From Deroplatys truncata (Eukaryota > Arthropoda > Insecta > Mantodea > Mantidae), in contig CM060985.1 in NCBI GenBank assembly GCA_030765065.1, positions 178,004,096-178,068,095 on the forward strand: a stretch of DNA of 64,000 bases, written 5' to 3'. Positions 10,397-22,584 of this stretch are shown one piece after another. The translations under genes and the position numbers were made by a program. Within the stretch, counting starts at the first letter, position 1; every line of letters starts with the position of its first letter. The notes beneath the pieces are model-generated. The model saw only the letters and a list, made by a program, of their open reading frames with translations, did no database searches and was not told the origin of the DNA.

Positions 10397-11348
10397 TTTT
10401 TACTTTCTCTACTACGTATAGTAAGTAGGGGAAGTATTGTATTCCACCCAAAAATTCGATACCGAGATTTCACCGGAAATATATGTTTTGAGATCCCCTG
10501 AATATAAAAAAGCATTTTCTGGTATCATGTCCGTGTGGATGTGCGTGTGTGTGTGCGTGACTGTGTGTGTGTGTGTGTGTCTGTAAACAGCATAACTCAG
10601 TAACGAACAGTCAGATAAACACCAAACTTGGTGATGCGACACGAAGGTTTTCAAGAAAATCCCCCAACGCAGATTACCCATTTTTCGAAAATTTTATTCT
10701 TCTCAAAAATGGCTCTAACGATTTTGATTGAAATATCATATGTTTAAGATATTTTCATGACAAATGCAATGTATATCTCGAATTTTCTGGGAATGTCTCC
10801 AAAAATATTCTTCGTTGTGAACACTTTTACATAACTGGTAAACCATAAGAGATAGGCAAACGTTTACTGCAAAAAAATGTAGATCGCGTTAAATACACAA
10901 TTTATGTCATACACATTTTTGTTGAATGAACCATTTTCGAGATATTACTTGTTATTCCCTTAAATTTTTCAATACTTATTTTCACAATTGGGAATTCGTT
11001 ATTCATTTTTTTCCCTTGGATATGCAAAGAGTATTAATCTGTGAGAAAGGGAATGGTGCTGCACCTAGCAACCAGCTATTAAGAGATATGTATGTGCTTA
11101 AAGGCTACTGTATTTCTATATTGCCCTTGCAAATACAAAACAAGGGGAACATAGTTGCCTTAAGCGATAGTCAAATATTTTTAGAACTGGTCGCTATGTG
11201 TAAAATGTAATTCTCTTTGCATGTCAAAAGATCGTTTCTGCAAATGTTTATTTCAATTAATATGAAGTAGATGGAGAATAAGAGTTAGTAAAAATAGTTT
11301 GGTCAAGAGTGGAGAATGTCATGTGAGTATAACGCATCAGATTTTTTT
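10397..11348 (+). mobile_element. Family H (H-b), full-length
   Basis: TTTACTTTCTCTACTACG at the 5' end and GTATAACGCATCAGATTTTTT at the 3' end. The microsatellite at 10530-10580 is TG-rich with GTGTCTG. It is a long-subfamily copy (about 950 bp) marked by CTGCACCTAGCAACCAGC, AAGAGATATGTATGTGC and CAAATACAAAACAAGGGG. It joins older H sequence head-to-tail on its left and an inverted H copy on its right. Confidence 0.9.
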
Positions 11349-12177
11349 ATCTTATTGCTAATAGTCTTGCAGGTGCAACGGGAATACGCTAGGCTTTAAG
11401 CGATAGTCAATTTTTTTAAGAGGTGGTTGCTGTATTCAGCATTCCATTCTCTTTTTTGGTCCAGGACATAAAAAAACAGATAACGAATTCCCATTTGAGA
11501 AAATCTATAAGTATTGGAAAATTCAAACATATATATGACACAAATTGTGTCCTTTAACGTGATCTACATTTTTTGTGTAGTAATGTTTTATCTATCTCTT
11601 GCGATTTACCAGTTATGCAAAAGTGATTCACAATGAAGAATTTTGGGGAGGTTCCCAAACAATTCAAGATATGTATTTAATTTATCATAAAAATATCTTA
11701 AAAATATGTTATTTTAATCAAAATCGAAAGAGATACTTTTAAGAAAATTAAAATTTTCGAAAAATATTCCATGTGAGGGGTAGTCTGCGGTGGGAGAATT
11801 TTCTTGAAAATCTTTGTGTCGCTTCCTTGGAAGATACTTAACTGAAATACCAAGTTCACGAATTCAAATATATATAAAAGCAATAAAAATCAACTTTAAA
11901 TAAAATATAAATGAATTCAAATTAGAACCTAAAAAAATTACACACATTAACATTCTTATAAATAAAATTCTTGAATATTCTCCTAAGAATATTAGTGCAA
12001 AGCCCCCACCTCCATACTCAATATTAAAACCTGTATTCGAATTTTCGTTTTAGAGTTATGCTTTATTTGGTTTCAAGGAATCTCGAAACATGCATTTCCG
12101 GTGAAGTCTTTGTATTGAATTTTTGGAAGGAATGCAATACTGCCCCTATTTGTTATACGTAGTAGCGAAAGCAAAAA
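11349..12177 (-). mobile_element. Family H (H-a), interrupted copy
   Basis: Minus-strand copy lacking its 3' terminal 90 bp or so. It starts at TTATTGCTAATAGTCTTGCAG (11352) and reaches GTAGTAGCGAAAGCAAAAATG (12177). About 160 bp of unrelated AT-rich sequence (11860-12018) interrupts it just before the microsatellite block, which has itself been deleted. Confidence 0.8.
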
Positions 12178-12650
12178 TGCAGTAAATTTCAAAATGGTTA
12201 GGTGGCATTAATGCCATATACCATTTGTATGATGTTTATGTGCGTAGCTTATTTATATCAGTTGACTATTATGATAACTAATAGATAAAACTATCGCCTA
12301 GTAGATGGATAGCTAGGAGACGTGAATCGGGCCCTACCTCGGAAATATGTCAAGGATATCACAGAGTTACATTCGAACACAATATACCAGGTGAGTAGCT
12401 GCCCCTATGTATTCGTCTCTATGGAACCCGCAGTTTATAGTCTAATGTGAAAACATTGACCCTTTTAGCAAACAAACTGTTATTGTAGCTCTGCCTTTCT
12501 ATTTGGTACTATACGCAACTAGTATTAATGATTAAAGGCTGGATGAGAACCAAAGAGCTCCGAAAGCCTTCAAAAAGACGCCGTTTTATGGATATAATGC
12601 TTGGAAGGAGGTAGAGGAATGTTTTCTTCAAGAGATTAATAGACTACGTG
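12178..12650. other. No recognised feature
   Basis: Unique-looking AT-rich sequence with no frame or repeat match seen. Confidence 0.5.
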
Positions 12651-12745
12651 AGTTCTGGCCGAGTGGTTTAACCGCCGGAATGTGGTGAACCAAAGGATAG
12701 CTTCGGAGGTTCGAATCTGATACAAAGATAAAGTTGTTTTGGTTC
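12651..12745 (+). mobile_element. tRNA-like sequence, probable SINE head or tRNA pseudogene
   Basis: CTGGCCGAGTGGTTTAACCG is A-box-like and resembles the D-arm region of Ser/Leu-type tRNAs. GGAGGTTCGAATCTGATAC about 50 bp on is B-box-like. A T-run follows at about 12750. I could not pair a complete acceptor stem, so an active tRNA gene is unlikely. Confidence 0.5.
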
Positions 12746-13344
12746 TTTTTTTCCTCTCCTTGTGTTTATTTTTTGTATTTTAGTGAAATAATTTACTTGT
12801 TTTTGTTACTGGCTTTCCTGTGAGCCAAAGACATAAGAATTAAGAATCAAATAATTGTGTATCACGCTTACCGTAATAATTTGTACCATATTTGTAAACC
12901 GTGTTACGTAGATTTCATTCTTTTGGGCGCATATCGACGATATTAAATCTAACAGTTTTGTTTCATGTTTAAACCTTATGTTTCACTTCTTCTACTGACA
13001 AAGGAGTTGTAAATGTGCTATGTTCACGGGTAAACTGATTAACAAATTGTTAAAGAGCGTGGATTTCTTCAAGGACGTAAATGTTCAAAATGACGACCCC
13101 CTTTATCAATGCACATTTGTGTACGTTGCCGGAGAGACCTTCTTTTACGCTTAATATGCGCGGTGTAATCTGACTGCATTCTTCACGTATGAGCGTGCCC
13201 GTAGATGATTTGAGCTTTGCGGTTCTTCTTTGCGATAGAAAACATTACGATTATTCTATTTTGTACACACTTATAATGTTATAAATATCATAATATCAAA
13301 TTATAGGGCCAAAGAGGGAAAAAAAAAGGTAATGAAAAGTTTCA
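12746..13344. other. No recognised feature
   Basis: AT-rich; no gene, repeat or RNA signature was recognised. Confidence 0.5.
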
Positions 13345-13435
13345 ACTTAACCCGAAGGCTTTGAACCCGAATTAAAGTGGCACAGTATTAAAGCAACGAT
13401 GATAATACCATTCGGCCAATGCTACCTTGCGAGCT
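13345..13435 (-). mobile_element. tRNA-like sequence, probable SINE fragment
   Basis: Read on the minus strand: GCATTGGCCGAATGGTATTA (A-box-like), then CGGGTTCAAAGCCTTCGGG (B-box-like) about 40 bp later. No clear stem pairing across the acceptor and no TSD found. Confidence 0.45.
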
Positions 13436-14361
13436 GGGCTTCCTATAGGAATTAGTAATCGCAGAACTAGAACCCACCACGAATCTTTACGAGCTTTTTG
13501 CAGCTTCATACACTGTTTTAATTCAAACAAATATACTGCATCAGTCATTACAATTACTGTATCATCTGAAATACGCCATTGTTTGTGAAATAAGAGAAAT
13601 TATCTAATACTTAGCATTCTTTGACACGGCTGTACAACATTGACTAACGACATAAATCCAATTGGTCGCACTGCGTAGATTTGTCATTTTGTTTTCAAAT
13701 GACTTTGTCAACTGATGCATGTGATAGGCTGTTACTTCAGAGGCGTTTTCACAGGGGTGCATGCATGTAAGCTAAGGAATAAAGGTTTATATAATTGGTT
13801 AAAAATGCTACTGCATCTCCCAGTGTCAGGAAGGGAAGTTTTTTGTATCGACATACATAACGATTGCAATCTGTCCCGTAAAACGCTTAGGCACTGAGTT
13901 ATGTATCCCTCCTCTATAAAGTGTTATACAAATCAGCCATTATAAGGCATCCAAGAAAGGCGTAAATCACACATGTCGTTCAGCACGTTGCATATATTAA
14001 GAATAAATAAGCGCAGCTGACTCACCTGTGCTTTATACAGATGTATTGTACTTCTGTTATACAAAATGATTATGCCAATATGTGAGGATTGTTTTAAGTA
14101 CTAGTACAAATCTATATATATATGCTAAGGAACCAATTCGCGGCATTTTTCTATTTTAAATGTTTGCTCAAATTAAGGATAAATAATTCTATATCTTTAA
14201 CGAGTAAATACATTTGAATTTAAAAATAACCATTCCCCAAGTAACTTCCATATAAAATGTTACACTTTCTTTTTTCCCCCCTTGCTGCGTGAATCTCACC
14301 TTTGATTTGTAAAACTGCCTTGATATATTGAGCGAAAAGCAAATAAGTAGGCTACACTATA
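13436..14361. other. No recognised feature
   Basis: AT-rich stretch ending at the TA target of the TIR element that follows. Nothing coding is supported. Confidence 0.5.
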
Positions 14362-16184
14362 TTCACTCTTAGGTTGATCCGCGGAAAAACAAACCCAAGT
14401 GGTCAGTGCACCGTGTTGCTACACGGTAGCAATGCGCCCAGGAAAGTAATCCCATTCTAATCTCTGTATTTTAGAATGAATTTATCCTTAAATAGTATAA
14501 GAATTTATGCAAATACCTATGGTTTTATTTAACGCTGATTTATTCCGTAAAACAGAGCCACAAGTCCCATGATGCAATTTGTATGAGTCACCTGACATCC
14601 GGGTAGGCGCAGAATATTGTTTACAGCCAGAAACGAGTGTGTTTAGTAACATGCCGGACAGTGAATTCACTCTTGTGTTTTCGTCGAGTTACGTAAAGCA
14701 ATAGGCGTGCAAACCATTGAATAGTGGTGAAAGACAATAGCATTGAATGTTTATTATACGTTATGTGATAAATATCCAACACTTTCCGCAAAAGAAATGG
14801 TGAAGTTAACTTCTGAGTTCACTGGTGTTTCGAGTACAAGTATAAACAGTGCTTGTGCAGAAAAATCTGAAACGAGAAAAGTGGTTACACCCGGAAAAAA
14901 GAAAGAAAAAGAAAGCATATGAAATACGCGATGCAAGAATGTAGTGATCTGGAGAAGAATGCAATTCGCCTAACAGTGCACAATTTCTTTTTACTTTCTC
15001 TACTACGTAAAGTAAGTAGGGGAAGTATTGTATTCCACCCAAAAATTCGATACCGAGATTTCACCGGAAATATATGTTTTGAGACCCACTGAATCCAAAA
15101 AAAGCATTTTTGGAAACATGTCCGTGTGTGTGTGTGTGTGTGTGTCTGTGAACAGCATAACTCGGAACGAACAGTCGGATAAACACCAAACTTGGTATTT
15201 ATGTTCAGTATCTTCCAGAGATGCGACACGAAGGTTTTCAAGAAAATCCCCCCAACCCAGATTACCCTTTACATGGAAGATTTTTCGAAAATTTTAATTT
15301 TCTCAAAAATAGCCCTAACGATTTTGATTAAAATATCATATGTTTAAGATATTTTTATGACAAATAAAATGAATATCTTGAATTTTCTGGGAATGTCTCC
15401 AAAAGTGTTCTTCATTGTGAACGACTTTTGCATAACTGGTAAACCATAAGGGATAGACAAAATTTTACTACACATAAAATGTAGATCGCGTTAAAATACA
15501 CAACTTATGTCATATACATTTTTTTGAGTGTACCATTTTCGAGATATTGCTTGTTATTCCCTTAAATTTTTCAATACTTATTTTCTCAAATGGGAATTCG
15601 TTATTCAATTTTTTGTCTTCGATATGCAAAGAGTATTAATCTGTGGCAAATGGAATGATGCTGCACCTAGCAACCAGCTATTAAGAGATATGTATGTGCT
15701 TAAAGGCTATTGTATTTCTATATTGCCCTTGTAAATATATATTCCCCTTGCATCTACAAGAAAATTAGCAATAAGATAGAGTCTGCAAATGTTTATCTCG
15801 ATTAACATGAAGTAGATGGAGAATAAGCGTTTGTATAAATAGTTTGTACAAGAGTAGAGAAAGTTATGTGAGTGTAACACATCAGATTTTTAAAATGAGC
15901 CACCAACAGTTAATAAAGTGCCGCTTCCAGAGAGCGAATAAGTTAAGTTATCGCATACCTGTTACCTTAATTTTCGCTCATTTATTTTAGAATTAACTAT
16001 TATTATATGTGCAAACGTTCGTTTTGTTACATTGTTATCAACTTTAATCCTAAACAGAATATGCTAGTCACCGCAATGATCTGTAAGTGTGACAGTATTT
16101 CTAGTGCGAATGGCGGAAGCATACATTATAACGGTGCACTGGTCACCTGGGGTTTGTTTTGACGCGGATCAACCTAAGAGTGAA
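14362..16184. mobile_element. Non-autonomous TIR DNA element (about 920 bp plus nested H)
   Basis: Inverted terminal sequences of about 53 bp: TTCACTCTTAGGTTGATCCG (left, 14362) and its reverse complement ending CAACCTAAGAGTGAA (right, 16184). Both extend inward through AAACAAACCC and GTGCACCGT. A TA flanks each side (14360-14361, 16185-16186). No transposase is present. The family H copy at 14989-15891 accounts for half its length and is a later insertion. Confidence 0.8.
14989..15891 (+). mobile_element. Family H (H-b), full-length, nested in TIR element
   Basis: TTTTTACTTTCTCTACTACG to GTGTAACACATCAGATTTTT, 903 bp. The microsatellite is pure GT then GTCTGTG (15122-15150). It carries the H-b marker CTGCACCTAGCAACCAGC. 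Confidence 0.92.
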
Positions 16185-17435
16185 TACAGTTTAGAATAAT
16201 TTACCTACCAAACTTGTCGTTCACTGATTTAGAAAAGGTCTAAATAAACCACATTTCTGAGTGCATTCTCCTGTCCGACGTTGCTTGGTGTAAAGCTGAA
16301 CGTCCTCGCTGTAAAGTCTGTTTTTCTTCACCACACCGAACCTCTCCAGACCTGCTCTCAGTAGAAAGTTCTAAAACACACCACCAGTGTGCGGCCACGG
16401 TATTGGAAAATGCTCCGTCCAATCAGGTGTTACTTACAAGCTTCTGGAGACATGACCTGCTTGTTATGCTCACCAAATGACGGCAGCGAGAGACGAAAAC
16501 TCGGGTGCAAAACTCTGAGGGAGGTACAAACTGGTACAAGATGTATAATGCGAAGGATGTTCAGAAATTCTCGGCGTGACTCAGTTTTCGTGAATATGGC
16601 CAAGTCGGACCTATAGAAAATAGTTTAGTTTTATTGAGAAAATTACCGGAGAATGGCAAAGAATGCCGTCTTTCAGTAACTCGACCCTTGAAGGAATATC
16701 GAGGAGCAAACGACCACCATACCCGAATGGCTCTACGCTGTTCGTGGTCACGAGTATTATGCAGCAAGTTCAACGCCAAACCAGCGTATAGTAATCTAAG
16801 GCATTTACAACTAGGACGTCAGACTTTAGAGTAGGATAAAGTACTCCAGACATGAGCAGTAGCTTTACCTGGAGTTTGTAGCCCTACATTCCGCAAGAGA
16901 TAGATTAGACTAAAATTAAATAATAATGACTGAGTAGATGAACGATACCCTTAATTAATAATTTAATTAGTCCATACAATGACACGATATTGAAGGCAAA
17001 TAAATGTAGTTCCCAGATGAGAAATTTTGCGAATTGAAAAGGCGACGCTTCTAATGCACTCTGAACGTTAGGAAAGCACTTAGGCCGGATACAGAAGAAG
17101 CTTAACATCGGGCCCATTTAATGCACAAAAGATTCAGCGCCGGTCCATAAACACAACATTTCTTTGTTCGTGCTTTGAAATAAGGAACGGGGATTAGGCA
17201 CTTTCCAAAAATTACGTGTTATATTGCATAACCAGTCAAGACAGGTGTGAAGCTGTCGTGGCCGATCATTCTCTAAATCTAAATGGAGGCGTAAGCAATT
17301 GCTTGTCTCGCCCAATAGAATAAAATGTTTGATACAGTGTTCCATAAGAATACTATCATACGTATAACTGGTATTGCGTCGCTTTGGATAGTCGTATTTA
17401 CGTGAAGTTAGTGTCATTCGAAAGAAAAGCTCCAA
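16185..17435. other. No recognised feature
   Basis: About 1.25 kb of mixed composition. Several 60-105-codon frames occur on both strands but none resembles a known family, and none has flanking support. Nothing is called. Confidence 0.45.
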
Positions 17436-18152
17436 TTTCTTTTATTCTATTATGTTTTACGTCGCTATAACTCCTTGGTTATATCGCGACGGATCTGTTG
17501 GTGGATAACTCTTAGAACAATATGTCGTGGACAGTTAGCCTTCTAGGTCTCATCCCTGTAACCACCCGCTCCGTCACGTGTCACAGAGACACTAGCGCTT
17601 AGCTACGGAATCTTCTGCTTTTGTGCCGTGCAGACGGCATTAGGGTGCCGTCCAGTCCAACCGCCACCCCACACAGAAAGGCGGACAGTTAGCCTTCTAG
17701 GTCTCATCCCTGTAACGCCTGCTTCATGCCGTGCAAATGACATTATGGTGCGATCCAGTCCAACCGCCGCCCTCACTCAGAAAGGCCTTCTATGTCTCAT
17801 CCCTGGAAATGCCATCTTGCTTCGTCACTTGCCCACAGCGACCCCCGAAGCATGGCAGCCGGATCTTCTGCTTCGTGCCGTGCAGATGGCGTTAGGGTGC
17901 CGTCCAGGCTAACTGCTTACATTTTCTGTTGATAGATGGCACAGCATACGCTATTACCACTTATTTTTCATTTTACTATTGTTTTAGACTTAAGTTGGAA
18001 CTTTGGGTCGTGGTATTAAATATCCAATTTTCTTCGCGACTAAGAAAAACCACGAAAAAGCATCAGACAGATTGGTCGCTCCACGGAATTTGAATCAGGG
18101 ACCTCCCGAATCCGGGCCCATCGTTTACCTCCTGAGCCATTCCGCTCGGTGT
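17436..18152 (-). mobile_element. Long tRNA-derived SINE (SINE-C) with internal tandem units
   Basis: Minus-strand head at 18080-18152: GAATGGCTCAGGAGGTAAAC (A-box-like) and CCCTGATTCAAATTCCGTGG (B-box-like). The body GTATTAAATATCC/CCACGACCC and TTAAGTCTAAAACAATAG matches the plus-strand copy at 29262-29856. The tail ends AGCGACGTAAAACATAATAG with an A-rich terminus. The middle holds three tandem units (17537, 17691, 17786) built on CTTCTAGGTCTCATCCCTG and GTGCCGTGCAGANGG. At 717 bp it is longer than most SINEs. Confidence 0.8.
17537..17915 (-). repeat. Tandem units inside SINE-C
   Basis: Three direct units. Unit 1 is 17537-17690 and unit 3 is 17786-17915. Unit 2 (17691-17785) lacks the middle third. 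Shared words are CTTCTAGGTCTCATCCCTG, TTCNTGCCGTGCA and GGTGCCGTCCAG. The copy at 29.3 kb has the same unit in another arrangement, so the array length varies between copies. Confidence 0.75.
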
Positions 18153-19189
18153 CAAAGTTTTGTTACTATACCTTATAGACATTGAATGTGGCTGCCACGA
18201 GCATCAAGACGATCTTCCCACACATGCTCCAACATATCTGATTAAAATGACTGTATGGCTGCAGTGATACGAAGTTGCACTTCTTGCAGGTTTTGAGGCA
18301 ATGGGAGTACATAGTGTGCTGATATATGTATTTGTTGTTGTCTATAGCCAGTCTCTGTTTTAGTATCTCTATGCTCAGCTATTTGTCGCTCTGGTGATTC
18401 ATAACCCCCATGTATTGAGGGCGTGGCCGGTGCCTTGCTTTATGCGGCTGGCGGACGGTGGTCGCGATTCATTGCGGGCACTGTGTGGTTTCGGGACAGA
18501 CGTTTTGTGTGTTCGTTTTCCTGAATTTCCTACCTGAGTGGAATACTTTCTGGGTTTTCTTTGTGCGCTCGCCAGTGTTGCTGATATTTAGAAACTTGAT
18601 CTTTTCGACTTAAATTTTACTAACCAAAGGGCTAGTTTATTTACCAAATTTTACTGGCAGCGTCAAAATTGCATGGCGTCCTATAAAGAATGGCTTTTGT
18701 CCTCAGATTATCTGTGTTTTGGATAAGGGTGAATGGAGTTCCTCAGGAATACGTAATGTGTGATTTTTACAGGCTCTCAATTTGAGTGGCTCTCAATTTT
18801 ATTCATAGAGTATTAGTGTGTATTGGTTGATTTGTTTCCTTGCCAAATTTGATACAGTGTTAAATAGGTCGGGTATAACATTTTTTTTATTTTGGTCATA
18901 TTATATATTAATGAGGGTGCCTTGTATGACTTTTACGAGTAACGAGAGGGACGTTTTCAGGTTTTGTGAATGGGTTTTGTAAGGCAACATTTAATGAAAA
19001 GGTTATGATGGCTTTTTTATCGTTAAATTTGATTTTCTTATTGGAATATTACTGAACTGGGGAGATTCTACTATTTTGCAAATTTGTCCTGGGTATAGTT
19101 GGAACTGGTTATGGTTTGGTTAAGGTGCCTATAGTCGTTTCCTTTAGGCTATATTTTGCTAGGTTAGTTATCAGACCATTATGAAGGGC
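18153..19189. other. No recognised feature
   Basis: T-rich on the plus strand, with a GC-rich patch at 18410-18580 (GCGGCTGGCGGACGGTGG). No frame, repeat or terminal structure was recognised. The GC-rich part could be an old retroelement leader, but that is a guess. Confidence 0.4.
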
Positions 19190-20060
19190 ACAATTTCAAA
19201 AGACAAAATCCTTTATGTAACTCCATAAAAAGAAGTCGCACACCGTCAAGTCAGGCGATCTCGGCGGCCGCTTGTAGAAGACATTTCCGCACGTCCAATT
19301 CATCTTCCCGGAAGTCACTTATTCAGATGTTGCCGAACATGTAAATGCCGGTGAGGAAGTGCTCCATCTTGTTGGAAAGTAAATTCGTTGCCCTCTTCTT
19401 CTTCCAATTGTGGAAATAACCATTCAGTGTGAATGTCAAAATAAGTTGGACTGTTCACAGTGGCCTCTCGAAAGAAAAATGGGCCATAGACTGGGCATTT
19501 CGATAGGGCAGAAAATACATTAACTTTAGGGGAGACTCATTCAACTGCCAAAATTACATGTGGATTCTCACCCCACGACATCCTAAGATTATGCCTGTTC
19601 ACTTTTCCAATAATGTGGAATTTTGCCTCATGACTGAAAATTATTTTTTCTGACAGATTTTCATTATCCTCCATTAGTACGAATAAATGTTCAGATAAAT
19701 CTAATCGTTTTGCAGGGTCATTAGGTTTCAACTTATGCAGTTATTGTTGTTTGCGACTTGAGTCGGTACGCAGGATGTTAGATACGGTGGGATGTTTAAC
19801 TGCTGACTAGCTCTACGGACAGACTTGTTGGGCCTACGTGCAAATGCCTCTCGCATTGACAGATGGTCTCCCGCCTTTACTTTGATGACATATGCAGCCA
19901 TTATCCACAAAATCACGGTATCACTTCAAAATTGGCGTGAGTGTAGGAGCTTGTTGAAACCTTCGCCTAAAAGTAGGTCAACCTGCACCAGACTCTGCAT
20001 GCTATGATATTCCAAAACACACCAACTACGTTCTTGTGGGTTCACCATAACTCCTTAAAA
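19190..20060 (-). pseudogene. DDE_3-type transposase relic (DUF4817-related)
   Basis: The minus strand reads, in broken frames: MREAFARRPNKSVRRASQQL (about 19855, DNA-binding half), LKPNDPAKRLDLSEHLF (19730), KIIFSHEAKFHIIGKVNRHN (19640), and PPRSPDLTVCDFFLWSYIKD (about 19260). In the catalytic motif the usual SDE is SHE, so the first Asp is lost. PRSPDL keeps the later acidic residue. At least four frame changes or stops occur. TIRs were not identified, so limits are approximate. A different element from the one at 8.3-9.6 kb, although of related type. Confidence 0.8.
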
Positions 20061-20299
20061 CTTCTTTAATAACAACACAAGCAAACATTCACATGTAACC
20101 TGCCTGCTAAATATCCAACAATGAACCCATATCAACTAATCACAAAAGTGGGTGGATTTACTTTCTGTATTTGATTCCCGCGAACCCATCCATTGTTGAC
20201 ATGCACAAAAATATTTGATTTTTTATTCCGAATGTCGCCAATTTCAATTAAATATGATTATCTAGAGCGACGTGGTGCCACTTTCGACTATGATAGTAT

Positions 20300-21127
20300 T
20301 TTTACTTTCTCTACTACATACAGTAAGTAGGGGAAGTATTGTATTCCACCCAAAAATTCCATACCGAGATTTCACCGGAAATATATGTTTTGAGGCCTCC
20401 TGAATAAAAAAAAACATTTTTTGAAACATGTCCGTGTGTGTGCCTGTGTACAGCATAACTCAGAAACGAACAGTCGGATAAACACCAAACTTGGTATTTA
20501 GGTTCAGCATCTTCCAGAGATGCCACACGAAGGTTTTCAAGAAAATCCCCCACACCAGATTATCCCTTACATGGAACATTTTTCGAAAATTTTAATTTTA
20601 TCAAAAATGGCTCTAACGATTTTGATTAAGATATCATATGTTTAAAATATTTTCATGATAAATGAAATGTATATCTGGAATTTTCTGGGAATGTCTCCAA
20701 AGGTGTTCTTCATTGTAAATGACTTTTGCATTAACTGGTGAACCATAAGAGATAGACAAAATTTTACTACACAGAAAATGTAGATCGCGTTAAAATGCAC
20801 AATTTGTCATATACATTTTTTGTTGAGTGAACCATTTTTGAGATATTGCTCGCTATTCCCTTAAATTTTCCAATACTTATGCTCTTTCTCAAATGGAAAT
20901 TCGTTATTAAATTTTTTTGTTCTGGTAATACAGAGAGAATAGCAACCGGCTTCTAAAATATTTGACTATCGCTTAAAACGTACCATATTCCCCTTGCACC
21001 TACAAGAAAATTAGCAATAAGGTTAACATCTCGCGATTAACATGAAGCGTATGGAGAATAAGCGTTTGTAAAAATAGTTTGTACAAGAGTAGAGAAACTC
21101 ATGTGAGTGTAACATATCGGATTTTTT
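20300..21127 (+). mobile_element. Family H (H-a), full-length
   Basis: TTTTTACTTTCTCTACTACATACAGTAAG to GTAACATATCGGATTTTTT. It has a short TGTGTGTGCCTGTG microsatellite and the full conserved block. 828 bp, with a small deletion before the AGCAACCGGC box. Confidence 0.9.
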
Positions 21128-21609
21128 CGGACACGCTATCTATAAAAGTGTGTCTCTTCCTTATAAGTTTCTATTATTTTGCACGAAACTTGGTAGAGAA
21201 AGCCTTTTACATTAGGCAGAATTATTGTCTAGCTTACAATTAAACACATGCGCCGTTTCACAGATTCACTATTTGATTCTATATGATGCCGACAACAGCT
21301 AATAACACCAGCTTTATCTTTGTCAACGATAATTGTAATACGTTGCAAGGGCCGACATGATAATACGTACTTAGGCTTTCATAACCTCACAAAATAACAA
21401 AAGAACAGCGAGTTCTCATTTTATTCGTTAATCTTCTCTCTTACATTCATAATGGAGTAACAATAGTAAAATAAACCATTACAACACCCATGTCACCTGT
21501 GGCTATGATTACGCAAACGTAAAGGCGTTATATTCTCTTGGTAAGAAATTATCATGTCGAACTTATTATATAGTTAACAGCAACAGCATCAAATCATACA
21601 AAATACCAT
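21128..21609. other. No recognised feature
   Basis: AT-rich single-copy-looking sequence; no frame or repeat identity was seen. Confidence 0.5.
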
Positions 21610-21752
21610 TTTTATTCCTTTTTTACTCTATTTTGTTTTATATCGCTTTAACTCCTTCGTCATATCACGAAGGATCTGTTGGTGGACAACTCTTAGAACG
21701 ATATGTGATGGACAGTTAGTCTTCTAGGTCTCATCCCTGTAACCACCCTTAA
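21610..21752 (-). mobile_element. SINE-C 3' fragment
   Basis: TTACTCTATTTTGTTTTATATCGC, GAAGGATCTGTTGGTGGACA and CTTCTAGGTCTCATCCCTG match the tail end of the minus-strand SINE-C at 17436-17560. 5'-truncated, as expected for reverse-transcribed elements. Confidence 0.8.
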
Positions 21753-21771
21753 AATAAAATAAGGTAAAAAA

Positions 21772-22010
21772 AATCTTCATCTCGCATCTTTGAAAGACTA
21801 TTGAGCCTAAATACCAATTTTGGTATTTATCGTATTTATCAGACGTTTTGTTTTTGTGTTATGCTGTTCAGACACACACACACGAACTTTTTCTAAAAAT
21901 GCTTTTTATTGGATTCAGGGGGCTTCAGAGTATAAATTTCGCGTATTGAATTTTTGGGTGGAATGCAATACCTTCTCTATCTTCTATGTGCGTGGTACAG
22001 AAAGTAATAA
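21772..22010 (-). repeat. Family H (H-c) fragment
   Basis: Minus-strand end of family H: TTTGAAAGACTATTGAGCC, GTTATGCTGTTCAGACACACACACAC, GGATTCAGGGGGCTTC and TTTTTGGGTGGAATGCAATACC. Ends in GTACAGAAAGTAATAA. Confidence 0.75.
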
Positions 22011-22584
22011 ATGGGATAAAGAACGGATCTGGTGTTATTATTACATAGCATTAAGAAATTCTGCTACTGAGAAATCTAAAAGGATTCAACCGACGCAAAA
22101 GGACATCAAGGGACGTCACAGAGGCGAAAGGGCAGCGAGGAAGCAAGACACCAACTAGCGAAACACACCGTTAGCTTCAGGTTCTAATTCTCACCGGAAC
22201 CCACAACCACCTCCCGACCGCCCCATTCCTAGACGAATGCCCAACCTCTAAGTTACACCCAGTATTTACGGGGTCGTTACATTGAAGTGTTTAAAGTTTA
22301 TGAGATAGGGAATATATTGGAAGACTTCAAGCTCACTGGAAGGTCGATCTTCTGAATGCGCTACAGGGATATTGTTGAAGTGGATAGGGGTGATGAAGAG
22401 ACGGGGCAGGAGAAACATCTCTAATGATAAGGCCTTGTTTGTGGAGTGATGGATGAGGCTTTACCAAGAAGAAAAGAAACGGCAATGCATAAACAAGGAG
22501 GGAAAACAGCAAGATAAAAGAGAGTCGGTGGTACATGGCATTAGCGGGGAAAATGTAAAGGAAGAGGTGATGCGCTTTTATTTT
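22011..22584. other. No recognised feature
   Basis: Moderately GC-rich (AGGGGTGATGAAGAGACGG region), with no recognised gene or element. Confidence 0.45.

Noticed and set aside
12651-12745. A functional tRNA-Ser or tRNA-Leu gene
   Set aside because: A and B boxes are visible, but I could not form a complete acceptor stem or a convincing anticodon arm. A SINE head or pseudogene is more likely.
18410-18580. GC-rich patch as a promoter or CpG island of a host gene
   Set aside because: No coding sequence, splice-like structure or transcript evidence follows it, so a promoter call would be unsupported.
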